The position numbers and the translations under genes were made by a program. A stretch of 64,000 bases of DNA, from positions 1-64,000 of the forward strand of contig NZ_JAPVBQ010000003.1 in the NCBI RefSeq assembly GCF_026968045.1, given 5' to 3'. The notes beneath the pieces were generated by a model. That model did not search any database. It saw only the letters and a program-made list of their open reading frames with translations, and was not told the DNA's origin. Below are positions 17,211 through 25,166 of the stretch, piece by piece. Positions within the stretch are counted from its first letter, which is position 1. Each line of letters starts with the position of its first letter. The DNA is from Modestobacter sp. VKM Ac-2977. GTDB lineage: Bacteria > Actinomycetota > Actinomycetes > Mycobacteriales > Geodermatophilaceae.

Positions 17211-17863
17211 ACCTCGACGGCAGTGCGGTCCTCTCGGCGGCCCCGGAGCAGGTCTGGGCGGTGATCACCGACCCGGCGGTGCTGGCGCGGACGATCCCTG
17301 GCTGCGAGTCGCTGCAGCAGGTCGGCGAGGACAGCTACACGATCGTCGTCTCGGCCGGGGTGGGCGCGATCCGCGGGAAGTACGCGGGCGAAGTGCGGCT
17401 GTCTGACCTCTCGTTCCCGAAGTCGTACGTCATGCACGCCTCCGGTTCGGGTGGGCCGGGGTCGGTGCGGGCGACGGTGCAGATCAACCTGGCGCCCTCC
17501 GGTGACGGCACGGAGCTGACGTACTCGGCGGACGCTGTGGTCGGTGGCGCGGTCGCGGGTGTGGGGCAGCGGATGATCACCGGCGTCGCCAAGAAGATGG
17601 CCGGGCAGTTCTTCTCCGCGGTGGACAAGGAACTGGTGGAGCCGAACGTGGTGGCCGACGTCATCCCGATCGCCGCAGACGTTCCCGCGGGAACGCCCGC
17701 GGCACCCGCGCCACAGCAGTACGCCAGCATCGCCGGGCACCACCAGGCGACCGGCGGCTGGGTGCCGGCCGAGGCGAGGCCCCTGCTGGTCGGCGCCGCC
17801 GGCGGCGGCCTCCTCACTCTGCTCGGCGTCTGGATCGGCTACCTCCTCGGCCGCCGCGGCTAG
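17207..17863 (+). CDS. CoxG/SRPBCC-family subunit with C-terminal membrane anchor
   Basis: The 218-residue protein has a START-like domain of the CO dehydrogenase subunit G family in residues 1-150 (LDGSAVLSAAPEQVWAVITDPAVLARTIPGCESL). A Pro/Ala linker follows, then one C-terminal membrane helix (LLTLLGVWIGYLLGRRG). CoxG proteins recruit Mo hydroxylases to the membrane and may bind quinone. The GTG start overlaps the large subunit stop by 4 bases. It is the last gene of the hydroxylase operon. Confidence 0.87.
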   Translation: MNLDGSAVLSAAPEQVWAVITDPAVLARTIPGCESLQQVGEDSYTIVVSAGVGAIRGKYAGEVRLSDLSFPKSYVMHASGSGGPGSVRATVQINLAPSGDGTELTYSADAVVGGAVAGVGQRMITGVAKKMAGQFFSAVDKELVEPNVVADVIPIAADVPAGTPAAPAPQQYASIAGHHQATGGWVPAEARPLLVGAAGGGLLTLLGVWIGYLLGRRG

Positions 17864-17933
17864 TCGCCCGCCAGTGCCGTGTCGCGATGCGCAGCTCTCC
17901 CGAACTTCGCGAGCCCCGGGATACGGTCACGCC

Positions 17934-18917
17934 GTGGGCATTGCCGGTATGTCAGTCCGCGACCGCAAGATGCTCTGGGGGCGTTCAGCCAGCAGGTGTG
18001 CATTCGCTGACTGCCGGATTCCGCTTGCCGATGTGTCTGACCTGACCTCCAGGGCCGTGATCATCGGCGAGGAGGCGCACATGGTCGCCAAGGAGCCAGA
18101 TGGCCCCCGAGGTGACAGTCCGTTGGACGCCCGTCGGCGGAACGAGTACTCCAACATCATCCTGCTCTGCCCCACTCATCACTCGACGATCGACAAAGAT
18201 GTAGCCGTCTACTCGATCCCTCGACTCATAGAGGTCAAGAGCGCGCACGAGGACTGGGTGCGCACGTCTTTGCACCAGGGCGGGGACCTCGCTGAGGAAC
18301 AGTGGGGGCAGCTCGTCGATGCGATCGCCACGCGGCTGCAGTGGCAGAACTGGGAGGTGCTCTTCCAGCCGGTCTTCGGCCGGAAGAGCCCTGCCATCGA
18401 CTACGCCTACTTCGAAGAGCTGACCCAGTTCGCTCAGTGGTTGATGAGGCGGATCTGGCCCACAGGGCACACGGAACTCCGTCGGCAACTCGAGATGCTG
18501 AGGCGGCTGGTCACCCTGTTCCTCGACACGTTCGACGAATCCGCTCACATGGAGCCGGGACGAGCCCTGATCCAGGTCGAGCACATATACCGTGGATCCG
18601 AGCACGACCCTGAGCATCATGCACTTCTCAAGAGGCAGTGGGCCGGCAACGTCCATGCGATCCGGGAGCTGGCACTCGATCTGACCCGGTCATGCAACTT
18701 GTTCATCGCGACGGTCCAACGCAATCTGGATGCTCGGTTCATGTTCGATGAGGGGCTCATCGCCGTTCAGATTCCTTTGTCCGGCGAGATGCGCGTGCTC
18801 GTGCCCGAGTACTCACGGGCCGATTTGGACGAACTGTCAGCCTGTGAGGGCGGACTGACCTCCCGGGTGCACGAGGCGCTTGCATCATGGCGGTCCGACG
18901 ACGGGTCCAGCGACTGA
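17934..18917 (+). CDS. HNH-endonuclease-like protein of atypical composition
   Basis: The 327-residue protein opens with a compact HNH/His-Me-finger module: SASRCAFADC (C22, C27), IIGEEAHMVA (H49), then NEYSNIILLCPTHHSTID (N74, C79, H82, H83). The C-terminal 200 residues are helical and unrecognised. GTG 17934 is selected because a -10 box TACGGT ends 6 bases upstream (leaderless); ATG 17949 is an alternative. Codon use is clearly less GC-rich than that of its neighbours (ATA, ATT, TTG and CAT codons appear), which suggests recent acquisition. A defence-related nuclease role is plausible, but there is no partner gene. It lies between the CoxG gene and an alpha/beta hydrolase. Confidence 0.72.
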   Translation: MGIAGMSVRDRKMLWGRSASRCAFADCRIPLADVSDLTSRAVIIGEEAHMVAKEPDGPRGDSPLDARRRNEYSNIILLCPTHHSTIDKDVAVYSIPRLIEVKSAHEDWVRTSLHQGGDLAEEQWGQLVDAIATRLQWQNWEVLFQPVFGRKSPAIDYAYFEELTQFAQWLMRRIWPTGHTELRRQLEMLRRLVTLFLDTFDESAHMEPGRALIQVEHIYRGSEHDPEHHALLKRQWAGNVHAIRELALDLTRSCNLFIATVQRNLDARFMFDEGLIAVQIPLSGEMRVLVPEYSRADLDELSACEGGLTSRVHEALASWRSDDGSSD

Positions 18918-19058
18918 GCGCGCCCGCCGGTGCCCGGTTCCGACCGGCATCGACGGAGCTCTGAGGGCCAGCACCCAGAGCGCCATGGACAGAACAGCTC
19001 GGGGTGACGACGAGCTACCGCGAGACCAGGGCGAACCAGGACGACTGAGCCGACCGCG

Positions 19059-19943
19059 TCACGCCCCCGTCGCGGCGCTGAGCAGCCGGCGACTGAGGAA
19101 GTCCCGGATCAGCTCGGCGACCTGATCCCCCGCGCTCTCCAGCAGGAAGTGCCCGCCGTCCAGCAGGTGGATCTCGGCGTCGACGGCGTCGTGGGCGAAG
19201 CTGCGCGCGCCCTCCGGGCCGAAGATCTCGTCCCCCTGCCCCCAGACGGCGAGCACGGGCACCCGACTGTCGCGCAGGTACTGGTGCAGCGCCGGGTAGA
19301 GCGGCGGGTTCGTGCGGTAGTCGCGGAACAGCGCCAGCTGAGCGAGGTCGCTGCCGGGGCGCGACACCAGCGCATGGTCGTGGTGCCAGGTGTCCGGGCT
19401 GACGACGGTCTCGTCCGCGACCCCGTGCAGGTACTGCCAGCGGATCGCGTCGATGCTCAGCGCGCCCCGGATCGCCGCCTCCGTGTCGACGTTCGGGTTC
19501 CGCGCGTAGTCCCAGACCGGGGCCCAGAAGCTGTCGACGAAGCCGGCGTCGTAGCCGTTGCCGTTCTGGCTGATGACCGCGGTGATCGCCTCCGGGTCGC
19601 GCAGCGCCAGCCGCCAGCCGACCGGGGCTCCGTAGTCCTGGACGTAGATCGCGTACCGGGTCACGCCCAGCTGCCCCAGCAGGCCGGCCGTCAGGTCGGT
19701 CAGCGCGTCGAAGGTGTAGTCGAACTCCCCCACCGGCGGCGCGTCGGACAGTCCGAAGCCGAGCATGTCCGGGGCGATCACCCGATAGCGGTCGGCCAGC
19801 TGCGGGATCAGGTCGCGGAACATGAACGAGCTGGTCGGGTACCCGTGCAACAGGACGACGACCGGGGCGTCGGCCGGGCCGGCCTCCCGGTAGAACAGCT
19901 GCCATCCGTCGACGGTGGTGGACCGGTGGTGGACGTGCGCCAT
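19059..19943 (-). CDS. Alpha/beta hydrolase (epoxide hydrolase / haloalkane dehalogenase-like)
   Basis: The 294-residue enzyme has the oxyanion motif LLHGYP (32-36), an Asp nucleophile in VQDYGAPVG (D103) and the catalytic His in DGGHFLLES near 265. Asp rather than Ser as nucleophile places it with epoxide hydrolases and haloalkane dehalogenases, which cleave through an alkyl-enzyme ester. The substrate is unknown. It is divergent from a CGNR zinc-finger gene with a 94-base intergenic region full of TAACC/GGTTA half sites, so regulation by that protein is likely. AGAAGGG lies upstream of ATG. Confidence 0.83.
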   Translation of the reverse strand: MAHVHHRSTTVDGWQLFYREAGPADAPVVVLLHGYPTSSFMFRDLIPQLADRYRVIAPDMLGFGLSDAPPVGEFDYTFDALTDLTAGLLGQLGVTRYAIYVQDYGAPVGWRLALRDPEAITAVISQNGNGYDAGFVDSFWAPVWDYARNPNVDTEAAIRGALSIDAIRWQYLHGVADETVVSPDTWHHDHALVSRPGSDLAQLALFRDYRTNPPLYPALHQYLRDSRVPVLAVWGQGDEIFGPEGARSFAHDAVDAEIHLLDGGHFLLESAGDQVAELIRDFLSRRLLSAATGA

Positions 19944-19948
19944 GGCGT

Positions 19949-20028
19949 CTAACCCTTCTAGCTGCGGTTGGTGGTTAGCGACGCTGGCACGTCAGCGTGT
20001 AACCTGTCAACCGAACCAGGGAGGTTAG
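19949..20028. promoter_or_regulatory. Divergent control region with TAACC/GGTTA half sites
   Basis: CTAACC (19949-19954) faces GGTTAG (19973-19978), and TAACCT (20000-20005) faces AGGTTAG (20022-20028). GGTTGG and CAACCG occur between them. Two inverted pairs in 80 bases suggest operators for the adjacent CGNR regulator controlling itself and the hydrolase. Confidence 0.4.
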
Positions 20029-20037
20029 ATCCACCCG

Positions 20038-20565
20038 ATGGACGACTCACCCGCCGACGAGACGTTCCTGCTCGAGCTGCTGAACACGACGCCGATCGTC
20101 GACCGCGCTCAGCGGGACCTGCTGGACGGCGAACCCGGCAGAGCCTGGCTGCGGGAACGCGGCGGCGATGGATCGGCCGCCGAGGAGGGCGCAACTCGCG
20201 CCGCCCGCGACGCACTCCAGGCGGTCGCCCGCGGGGACGAGGGCGCACAGTCGCTGGCACCACTGCTGTCCGACCTGCGCCTGGCGCCCTCGATCGAGGA
20301 CGAGGGCATCAACTGGAGCCTCACCGATGTGCCGCCGGCCCGCGGCCTGGCCGTTCGGGCACTGCTGGCCTGGGATGCCGTGCGCCGCACCAGCCCCGGG
20401 CGGCTGCGGCCCTGCGCCAACGACGAGTGCGCGCTGTTCCTCATCGACCACAGCAAGCCCAACCGGGCCCGTTGGTGCTCGATGGCCACGTGCGGCAACC
20501 GGATGAAGGCCCGCCGGCACCACGAGCGCACCCGCTCCGACGCCCCCGCCGAGCCTGGAGTCTGA
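20038..20565 (+). CDS. ABATE / CGNR zinc-finger transcriptional regulator
   Basis: The 175-residue protein has an N-terminal stress-response (ABATE) segment (LLELLNTTPIVD...DLLDGEPGRAWL). It ends with a CGNR zinc finger, RPCANDECALFLIDHSKPNRARWCSMATCGNRMKA, in which four cysteines bind zinc and CGNR gives the name. Members are thought to be DNA-binding regulators. The gene is divergent from the alpha/beta hydrolase gene and probably controls it. Confidence 0.85.
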   Translation: MDDSPADETFLLELLNTTPIVDRAQRDLLDGEPGRAWLRERGGDGSAAEEGATRAARDALQAVARGDEGAQSLAPLLSDLRLAPSIEDEGINWSLTDVPPARGLAVRALLAWDAVRRTSPGRLRPCANDECALFLIDHSKPNRARWCSMATCGNRMKARRHHERTRSDAPAEPGV

Positions 20566-20636
20566 CGACTCGGCCCAGCCGGTCCCCCGGCAGCTGGTGC
20601 CCGCCGTCGAGTACGGGGCGGAGACGGTGCAGGTCA

Positions 20637-20745
20637 GTCCAGGACGGCGGTGACCTCGAGTTCGACCAGGAAGTCGGGGTCGAACAGCACCGACACCCCG
20701 ATCACCGACCCGGGTGCGGCCGGGGTGACGTCGTGCTGCTGACCC
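20637..20745 (-). pseudogene. Remnant of a RidA/YjgF-family gene (C-terminal piece)
   Basis: The minus strand encodes QQHDVTPAAPGSVIGVSV followed by LFDPDFLVELEVTAVLD and a stop. This is the recognisable C-terminal end of RidA-family enamine/imine deaminases. The N-terminal two thirds of the family are missing, and coding similarity stops abruptly near 20745, where another remnant begins on the opposite strand. No start codon or ribosome site is present. Confidence 0.55.
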
Positions 20746-20746
20746 G

Positions 20747-20842
20747 ATCCGGCTGTTCTCCGGTGTCGCGATGGCCGGCTGGGTGGTCAACCTGGCCGTG
20801 GTCGAGTGGGCCCCGGACGACGAGCGGTCACGCCCGGCCTGA
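20747..20842 (+). pseudogene. Remnant of a membrane-protein gene (C-terminal piece)
   Basis: The plus strand reads IRLFSGVAMAGWVVNLAVVEW then a short polar tail and TGA. It looks like the last membrane helix of a multi-pass protein cut off from the rest exactly at the junction with the RidA-like remnant. The parent family was not identified. Confidence 0.3.
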
Positions 20843-20854
20843 CGTCGCCGTGCG

Positions 20855-20945
20855 CGCGGGGAGGTCCAACCCTGCGCACGGAGCCGGCCGAACCCGACGA
20901 GCAGCAGGTCGAGGGCGAACTCGAACTGCTCGTCACACCGCCACC
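20855..20945 (-). pseudogene. Remnant of a TetR-type regulator (C-terminal piece)
   Basis: The minus strand encodes DEQFEFALDLLLVGFGRLR, which closely resembles the final helix of TetR-family C-terminal domains (typically D-RFE-GLDLLL-GL). No helix-turn-helix part exists nearby. With the two neighbouring fragments it makes the whole 20566-20970 interval a deletion scar without intact genes. Confidence 0.4.
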
Positions 20946-20972
20946 GACACCTGAAGTGGACGGCGCGAACAC

Positions 20973-21014
20973 GGCGACGGCCGGGAGCCGGCGAACCGAC
21001 TCCCGGCCGTCGCC
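20973..21014 (-). terminator. Hairpin terminator of the ABC transporter operon
   Basis: GGCGACGGCCGGGAG (20973-20987) pairs perfectly with its complement at 21000-21014 (15-base stem, 12-base loop), 9 bases past the permease stop codon. Confidence 0.65.
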
Positions 21015-21023
21015 GGTGCTGCG

Positions 21024-21782
21024 TCACTGCACCGGGCGCCGCCTGCTGAACACCCAGCCCGCGACCAGCGCGGCGATCACCCAGCCGCCCAGCGTCAGCA
21101 GCGAGGCCACCTCGGCGTCGCCGCGGGCGAACCGGAGCACCGCCTGCTGCGGGTCGACGGCGTCGGCGACCCGCGTGTCCCAGGCCCGGATGATCTGCAC
21201 CAGGCCGAGCACGGTCAGGTAGAGGCCGGTCAGCGCGGCCGGGGTGTTCGCGGTCGCGGCGCCGACCCCCACCCCGATCAGCGCGAACGCCGCCCCGGCG
21301 CCCACCGCGGTCAGCGCGGCTTGGGCGGCGCCGTCCCAGGACACGCTCGGGTCGGCCAGCACGGCCAGGATCAGCCACGACGCCCCCATCGAGACGGCGG
21401 TCAGGGCCGCGCCGAGCAGCGCCGTCGCGGCGGTCTTCGCCGCGAGCACCCGGCCGCGCTGCGGCACCAGCAGGTAGGTGGTCTGTGCGGTCCGGTGCGT
21501 CCACTCGCCGGCGGTGCTCAGCACCCCCATGGCGAGCAGCAGCAGCCCCGTCATGATGCCCACCACGGCGAACGGGCCGGCCACGGAGGGGAAGGCATCG
21601 TCGCTGGCCTCCAGCAGACCCATCCCGACCGGTCCGGCCAGCACGCCGGCGAGGGCGAGCATCCGGCCGGAGCGGGTGGTCAGGGTCTTGCGTACCTCCA
21701 GGCCGACGAGCGTCGGCAGCGAGGCGCGGGTCGGACGGACGGCGGGCCGTACCGGAGCAGCAGTGTCGAGAGTCGTGGTCAT
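21024..21782 (-). CDS. ABC-2 type transporter permease
   Basis: The 252-residue integral membrane protein has about six helices and the ABC-2 style N terminus (LVGLEVRKTLTTRSGRMLALAG). It pairs with the ATPase gene 11 bases upstream as an exporter-like system for a drug, peptide or lipid. GEWTHRTAQTTYLLVPQRGRVLAAK is the typical cytoplasmic coupling region of this permease class. The next upstream transcription unit, a NarL-type two-component system, is divergent and may control it. Substrate unknown. Confidence 0.82.
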   Translation of the reverse strand: MTTTLDTAAPVRPAVRPTRASLPTLVGLEVRKTLTTRSGRMLALAGVLAGPVGMGLLEASDDAFPSVAGPFAVVGIMTGLLLLAMGVLSTAGEWTHRTAQTTYLLVPQRGRVLAAKTAATALLGAALTAVSMGASWLILAVLADPSVSWDGAAQAALTAVGAGAAFALIGVGVGAATANTPAALTGLYLTVLGLVQIIRAWDTRVADAVDPQQAVLRFARGDAEVASLLTLGGWVIAALVAGWVFSRRRPVQ

Positions 21783-21793
21783 GTCGGGGCTCC

Positions 21794-22699
21794 TCAGTGC
21801 TCAGCGGGGGTGGGGGCAGCAGCTCCGGAGTTCTCCGTGAGCTGGAAGAACAGGTCCTCGAGGCCGCGCTGCACGGGATGCAGGTCGATCAGCGCGACCC
21901 CGGCCTCGGCGGCGATGGCGCCGATGGTGGCGGGCTCGGCACCGTCCACGACCAGCACGCCGTCGGCCTGGCGTTCCACGTGGAACTCCCGGGCCCGCAG
22001 CGCGTCGGCCAGCCCGCGGGGGTCGACCGACCGCACCGCGGTGCCGCTGGCGCCCAGCAACGAGCCGACCGGCCCGTCGGCGACGATCCGCCCGCCACCG
22101 ATCACCAGCAGCCGGTCGACGGTGTGCTCGACCTCGCCGAGCAGGTGCGAGGAGAGCAGCACCGTGCCGCCGTTCGCCGCGTAGCTGCGCAGCAGTGCCC
22201 GCAACCAGCGGATGCCCTCCGGGTCCAGGCCGTTGGCCGGCTCGTCGAACACCAGCACCGGCGGAACGGTGAGCAGCGCGCCGGCCATGCCGAGCCGCTG
22301 CCGCATCCCCAGCGAGTAGCCGCCCACCGGCCTGCGGGCGGCGTCGGCGAGGCCGACGAGCTCCAGCACCTCGTCGACCCGGCGGGAGTCGACGCCGACG
22401 GCGAGGGCGTGCAGCCCCAGGTGCGCCCGGCCGGTGCGGCCGGGGTGCACGGCCGAGGCGTCGAGCAGGGTGCCGACGACGGCGCCCGGGTTGGGCAGAT
22501 CGGCGTAGGGCCGGCCGTCGATCGTCGCCGTGCCCGCAGTCGCCGGGATCAGCCCGGTCATCATCCGCATCGTGGTGGTCTTGCCGGCGCCGTTCGGGCC
22601 GAGGAAGCCGGTCACGGTGCCGGGCTCGAGGGTGAAGCTGACGTCGTCGACGACGGTGCGTGCGCCGTAGCGCTTGGTCAGTCCGTTGACCGAGATCAT
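21794..22699 (-). CDS. ABC transporter ATP-binding protein
   Basis: The 301-residue ATPase has Walker A GPNGAGKTT, a somewhat unusual signature loop YSLGMRQRLGMAGALL, Walker B VLVFDEPANGLDP and switch SSHLLGEVEH, followed by the ~80-residue C-terminal extension of the CcmA/NatA group. ATG 22699 is preceded by GGAGG. It drives the ABC-2 permease encoded next. The gene is divergent from the histidine kinase gene; the 179-base gap holds both promoters. Confidence 0.88.
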   Translation of the reverse strand: MISVNGLTKRYGARTVVDDVSFTLEPGTVTGFLGPNGAGKTTTMRMMTGLIPATAGTATIDGRPYADLPNPGAVVGTLLDASAVHPGRTGRAHLGLHALAVGVDSRRVDEVLELVGLADAARRPVGGYSLGMRQRLGMAGALLTVPPVLVFDEPANGLDPEGIRWLRALLRSYAANGGTVLLSSHLLGEVEHTVDRLLVIGGGRIVADGPVGSLLGASGTAVRSVDPRGLADALRAREFHVERQADGVLVVDGAEPATIGAIAAEAGVALIDLHPVQRGLEDLFFQLTENSGAAAPTPAEH

Positions 22700-22878
22700 G
22701 GGTGCCTCCGGGGTTCGGTGTGGTGTCCCCAATCTGCGGTGGACCCACTGGTCAGCGCGTCGGCCAGAGGCCGCGGCCTTCCGCACCGGACGGTGCGACC
22801 CGGTCATCCGGAAGAGGACGTCGGCAGTCGACCCGCGGGTGACCCGCAGCGCGCCGGACAGGACCTACGCTCCGACCC

Positions 22879-24018
22879 ATGGGGGTCCGCGAGCGCATCT
22901 GGCCGGGACTCACCGCCCGCGGCATCGCGCTGGAGGCCGGCCTCGCCGGGCTGGCCGTGGTGATGATCGTCAGCGGTTTCGGCACCCTCGCGGCCCCGTC
23001 GCTGGACCTGGGCGCCGTCGTCGTGGCCACCTCGCTGATGGCCCTCGGGTTGTTCCTCTTCCGCCGCACCCAGCCCGCGGTCCCCTTCGGGGTGTGCGCC
23101 GTGTCGGCCGTGCTCGGCTTCTCCCCCACCGGGCCCTGGCTGCTGGCCAGCTACGCCGTCGGCCGCTACAGCGACTCGTGGTGGGTCCGGGGCGGGGTGG
23201 GGATGGGTGGGGCCGTGGCGATCGCCGTCACCGCGGACCCGGTCACGGTCGGGGGGTGGACGATCGTCGCCGCCGCCACCGGGGCGATCGTCGCCCTCCC
23301 CGCCGCCCTCGGGATCTGGCAGCGAACCCGCGAGCAGCTGCTGGGGGTGCTCCGCGAGCGGGCCGAGCGGGCCGAGGCCGAGCGGGAGCTGCTCGCCCGC
23401 GACGCCGTCCTCTTCGAGCGGACCCGGATCGCCCGGGAGATGCACGACGCCGTCGGGCACCGGGTCAGCCTGATGGTGCTGCAGGCCGGCGCGATCGAGC
23501 TGGCCGCCCGCGACGCCGACCGGGTCGAGCAGCTCGCCGGGCAGGTGCAGACCGCCGGACGGCGCGCGCTGGTCGAGCTGCGTCAGATGGTCGGCGTGCT
23601 CCGCGCCGGGGACGTCGACGAGGACGCACCCCTGGGCCCGCAGCCGGGCCTGGAGGACCTGCCCCGGCTGGTCGACCAGGCGCGCGAGGCGGGCATGGAC
23701 GTCGCCCTGACCGGCGTCGCCGACGTCCCCGTCGACCCCGCGGTGGGCCGGGCCGCCTACCGGATCGCGCAGGAGGCACTGACCAACGCCGGCAAGCACG
23801 CCCCCGGCGCCCGGGTGCAGGTCACCGCCGAGCACCGCCCCGAGGAGCTGCACCTGCGGGTGGTCAACGGCGCACCGACCCGTCCGCCACAGCCGGTGCC
23901 CGGTGACGGGTACGGCCTGGTGGGCTTGGGTGAGCGGGTGCGCACCCTCGGCGGCCGGCTCACGGCCGAGCCCCGGTTGGACGGCGGTTTCGTGGTCGAG
24001 GCGGTGCTGCCGGCATGA
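22879..24018 (+). CDS. Sensor histidine kinase, NarL/DesK type
   Basis: The 379-residue protein has four or five N-terminal membrane helices (about 15-145), a coiled segment (RERAERAEAERELLARD), the HisKA_3 phosphoacceptor IAREMHDAVGHRVS (H189) and an HATPase domain (QEALTNAGKHAPGA, GDGYGLVGLGERV). It autophosphorylates and passes phosphate to the regulator whose gene overlaps by 4 bases. The start ATG follows a -10 box TACGCT by 7 bases, so the message is probably leaderless. The short extracytoplasmic loops suggest sensing within or at the membrane, perhaps of the state of the adjacent transporter or its substrate. Confidence 0.9.
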   Translation: MGVRERIWPGLTARGIALEAGLAGLAVVMIVSGFGTLAAPSLDLGAVVVATSLMALGLFLFRRTQPAVPFGVCAVSAVLGFSPTGPWLLASYAVGRYSDSWWVRGGVGMGGAVAIAVTADPVTVGGWTIVAAATGAIVALPAALGIWQRTREQLLGVLRERAERAEAERELLARDAVLFERTRIAREMHDAVGHRVSLMVLQAGAIELAARDADRVEQLAGQVQTAGRRALVELRQMVGVLRAGDVDEDAPLGPQPGLEDLPRLVDQAREAGMDVALTGVADVPVDPAVGRAAYRIAQEALTNAGKHAPGARVQVTAEHRPEELHLRVVNGAPTRPPQPVPGDGYGLVGLGERVRTLGGRLTAEPRLDGGFVVEAVLPA

Positions 24019-24677
24019 CCGACGTCCGGGTGCTGCTCGTGGACGACGAGGAGCTGGTGCGGTTCGGCCTGCGCACGGTGCTGGAGTCCTCCGGCGGCTT
24101 CGAGGTCGTCGGCGAGGCCGGGGACGGCGCCGCGGGGGTGCGGGCGGCGCGGGAGCTGCGGCCCGACGTCGTGCTGATCGACGTCCGGATGCCGGTGCTG
24201 GACGGGCTCGCGGCGACCGAGCAGATCCTGGCCCTGCCCCAGCCGCCGAAGGTCGCCGTGCTCACCACCTTCCACCAGGACGAGTACGTCCACGCCGCGC
24301 TCGCCGCCGGCGCCGCCGGCTTCCTGCTCAAGGACACCCCACCCCGGCAGATCGCTGCCGCGGTGCGGGCGGTCGCCGACGGGACGGCGACGCTGTCCCC
24401 GGCGGTCACCACGACGCTGATCGACTCCTACGTGCGCCGCCGGTCCGCGCCCCGGCGGGCCGAGGCGCTGCGCCGGGTCGAGACGCTGACGGAACGGGAG
24501 CGGGAGGTGCTGGCGCTGCTGGGTCGTGGCGACTCGAACGCCGAGGTGGCCGGGCAGCTGTTCGTCAGCGAGGCGACGGTGAAGACCTACGTGTCCCGGC
24601 TGCTCACCAAGCTGGACCTGGCCAACCGCACCCAGGCGGCGATCCTCGCCCACGAGGCCGGGCTGCTGGACGACTGA
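24015..24677 (+). CDS. Response regulator, NarL/LuxR type
   Basis: The 220-residue protein has a receiver domain with the phosphorylation site D56 (VVLIDVRMP) and acidic pocket DDEE. The C-terminal LuxR helix-turn-helix is LTEREREVLALLGRGDSNAEVAGQLFVSEATVKTYVSRLL. It is translationally coupled (ATGA) to the kinase gene. The divergent ABC transporter is the obvious candidate target. Confidence 0.93.
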   Translation: MTDVRVLLVDDEELVRFGLRTVLESSGGFEVVGEAGDGAAGVRAARELRPDVVLIDVRMPVLDGLAATEQILALPQPPKVAVLTTFHQDEYVHAALAAGAAGFLLKDTPPRQIAAAVRAVADGTATLSPAVTTTLIDSYVRRRSAPRRAEALRRVETLTEREREVLALLGRGDSNAEVAGQLFVSEATVKTYVSRLLTKLDLANRTQAAILAHEAGLLDD

Positions 24678-24752
24678 GCCGTCGACCGGAGCTCTCCAGA
24701 ACACCGTGACGAACCGGTTCCGGCGACGCCCGAGGCTGCCGATGACCTGGAC

Positions 24753-25085
24753 ATGAGCATCCACGCTGCTGCCGAGCACACCGCCACGGACGTGCAGGCC
24801 ATCGAGGAGATGGCCACCGCCGTCCTGGCGTCCATCGCGCGCATCCACGCCGACGGCCTGACCGCCGTCGCCACCATCGCGGAGGACCCGGCCTCGGTCC
24901 GGAAGCCGCTGCCCGAAGCGGCAGCCCCCGTCGTCGAGCCGGTCCAGGTCGAGGCAGCCGAGCCCCAGGTGGAGTCCGAGCCGGAGCCGGTCCAGCTGAT
25001 CCGTGCGGCGCCGCCGCTGCCGCCCCGCGGCCGGCACCTCGCCGAGGCACTGACCGACCAGCTCCCCGTCCAGCACGCCGCCTGA
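24753..25085 (+). CDS. Small hypothetical protein, paralogue of the gene at 4320
   Basis: A 110-residue acidic protein with an N-terminal helix (EEMATAVLASIARIHADGLTAVATIAED) and a Pro/Glu/Val-rich tail. No signal peptide or membrane segment. The helix matches that of the 4320 protein, and the 12 bases GGCTGCCGATGA lie at the same distance before both start codons. It ends before a strong bidirectional terminator and may form its own transcription unit. Function unknown. Confidence 0.55.
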   Translation: MSIHAAAEHTATDVQAIEEMATAVLASIARIHADGLTAVATIAEDPASVRKPLPEAAAPVVEPVQVEAAEPQVESEPEPVQLIRAAPPLPPRGRHLAEALTDQLPVQHAA

Positions 25086-25099
25086 CCCCGGACAGCACT

Positions 25100-25146
25100 G
25101 TGCGCTGACCGCCGGTCCCTCCGTGGAGGAGCGGCGATCAGCGCAC
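25100..25146. terminator. Bidirectional terminator hairpin (GTGCGCTGACC type)
   Basis: GTGCGCTGACCGCC pairs with GGCGATCAGCGCAC (one mismatch) between two convergent genes. It belongs to a family of similar hairpins, also at 31103-31149 and 31994-32044. Confidence 0.6.
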
Positions 25147-25166
25147 GGCGACAGATCGAGCTGGGG

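Noticed and set aside
14793-17863. Calling the hydroxylase a carbon monoxide dehydrogenase
   Set aside because: The large subunit has the GAGR loop of form II and lacks the AYxCSFR motif of true CO dehydrogenase; CoxG alone is not diagnostic.
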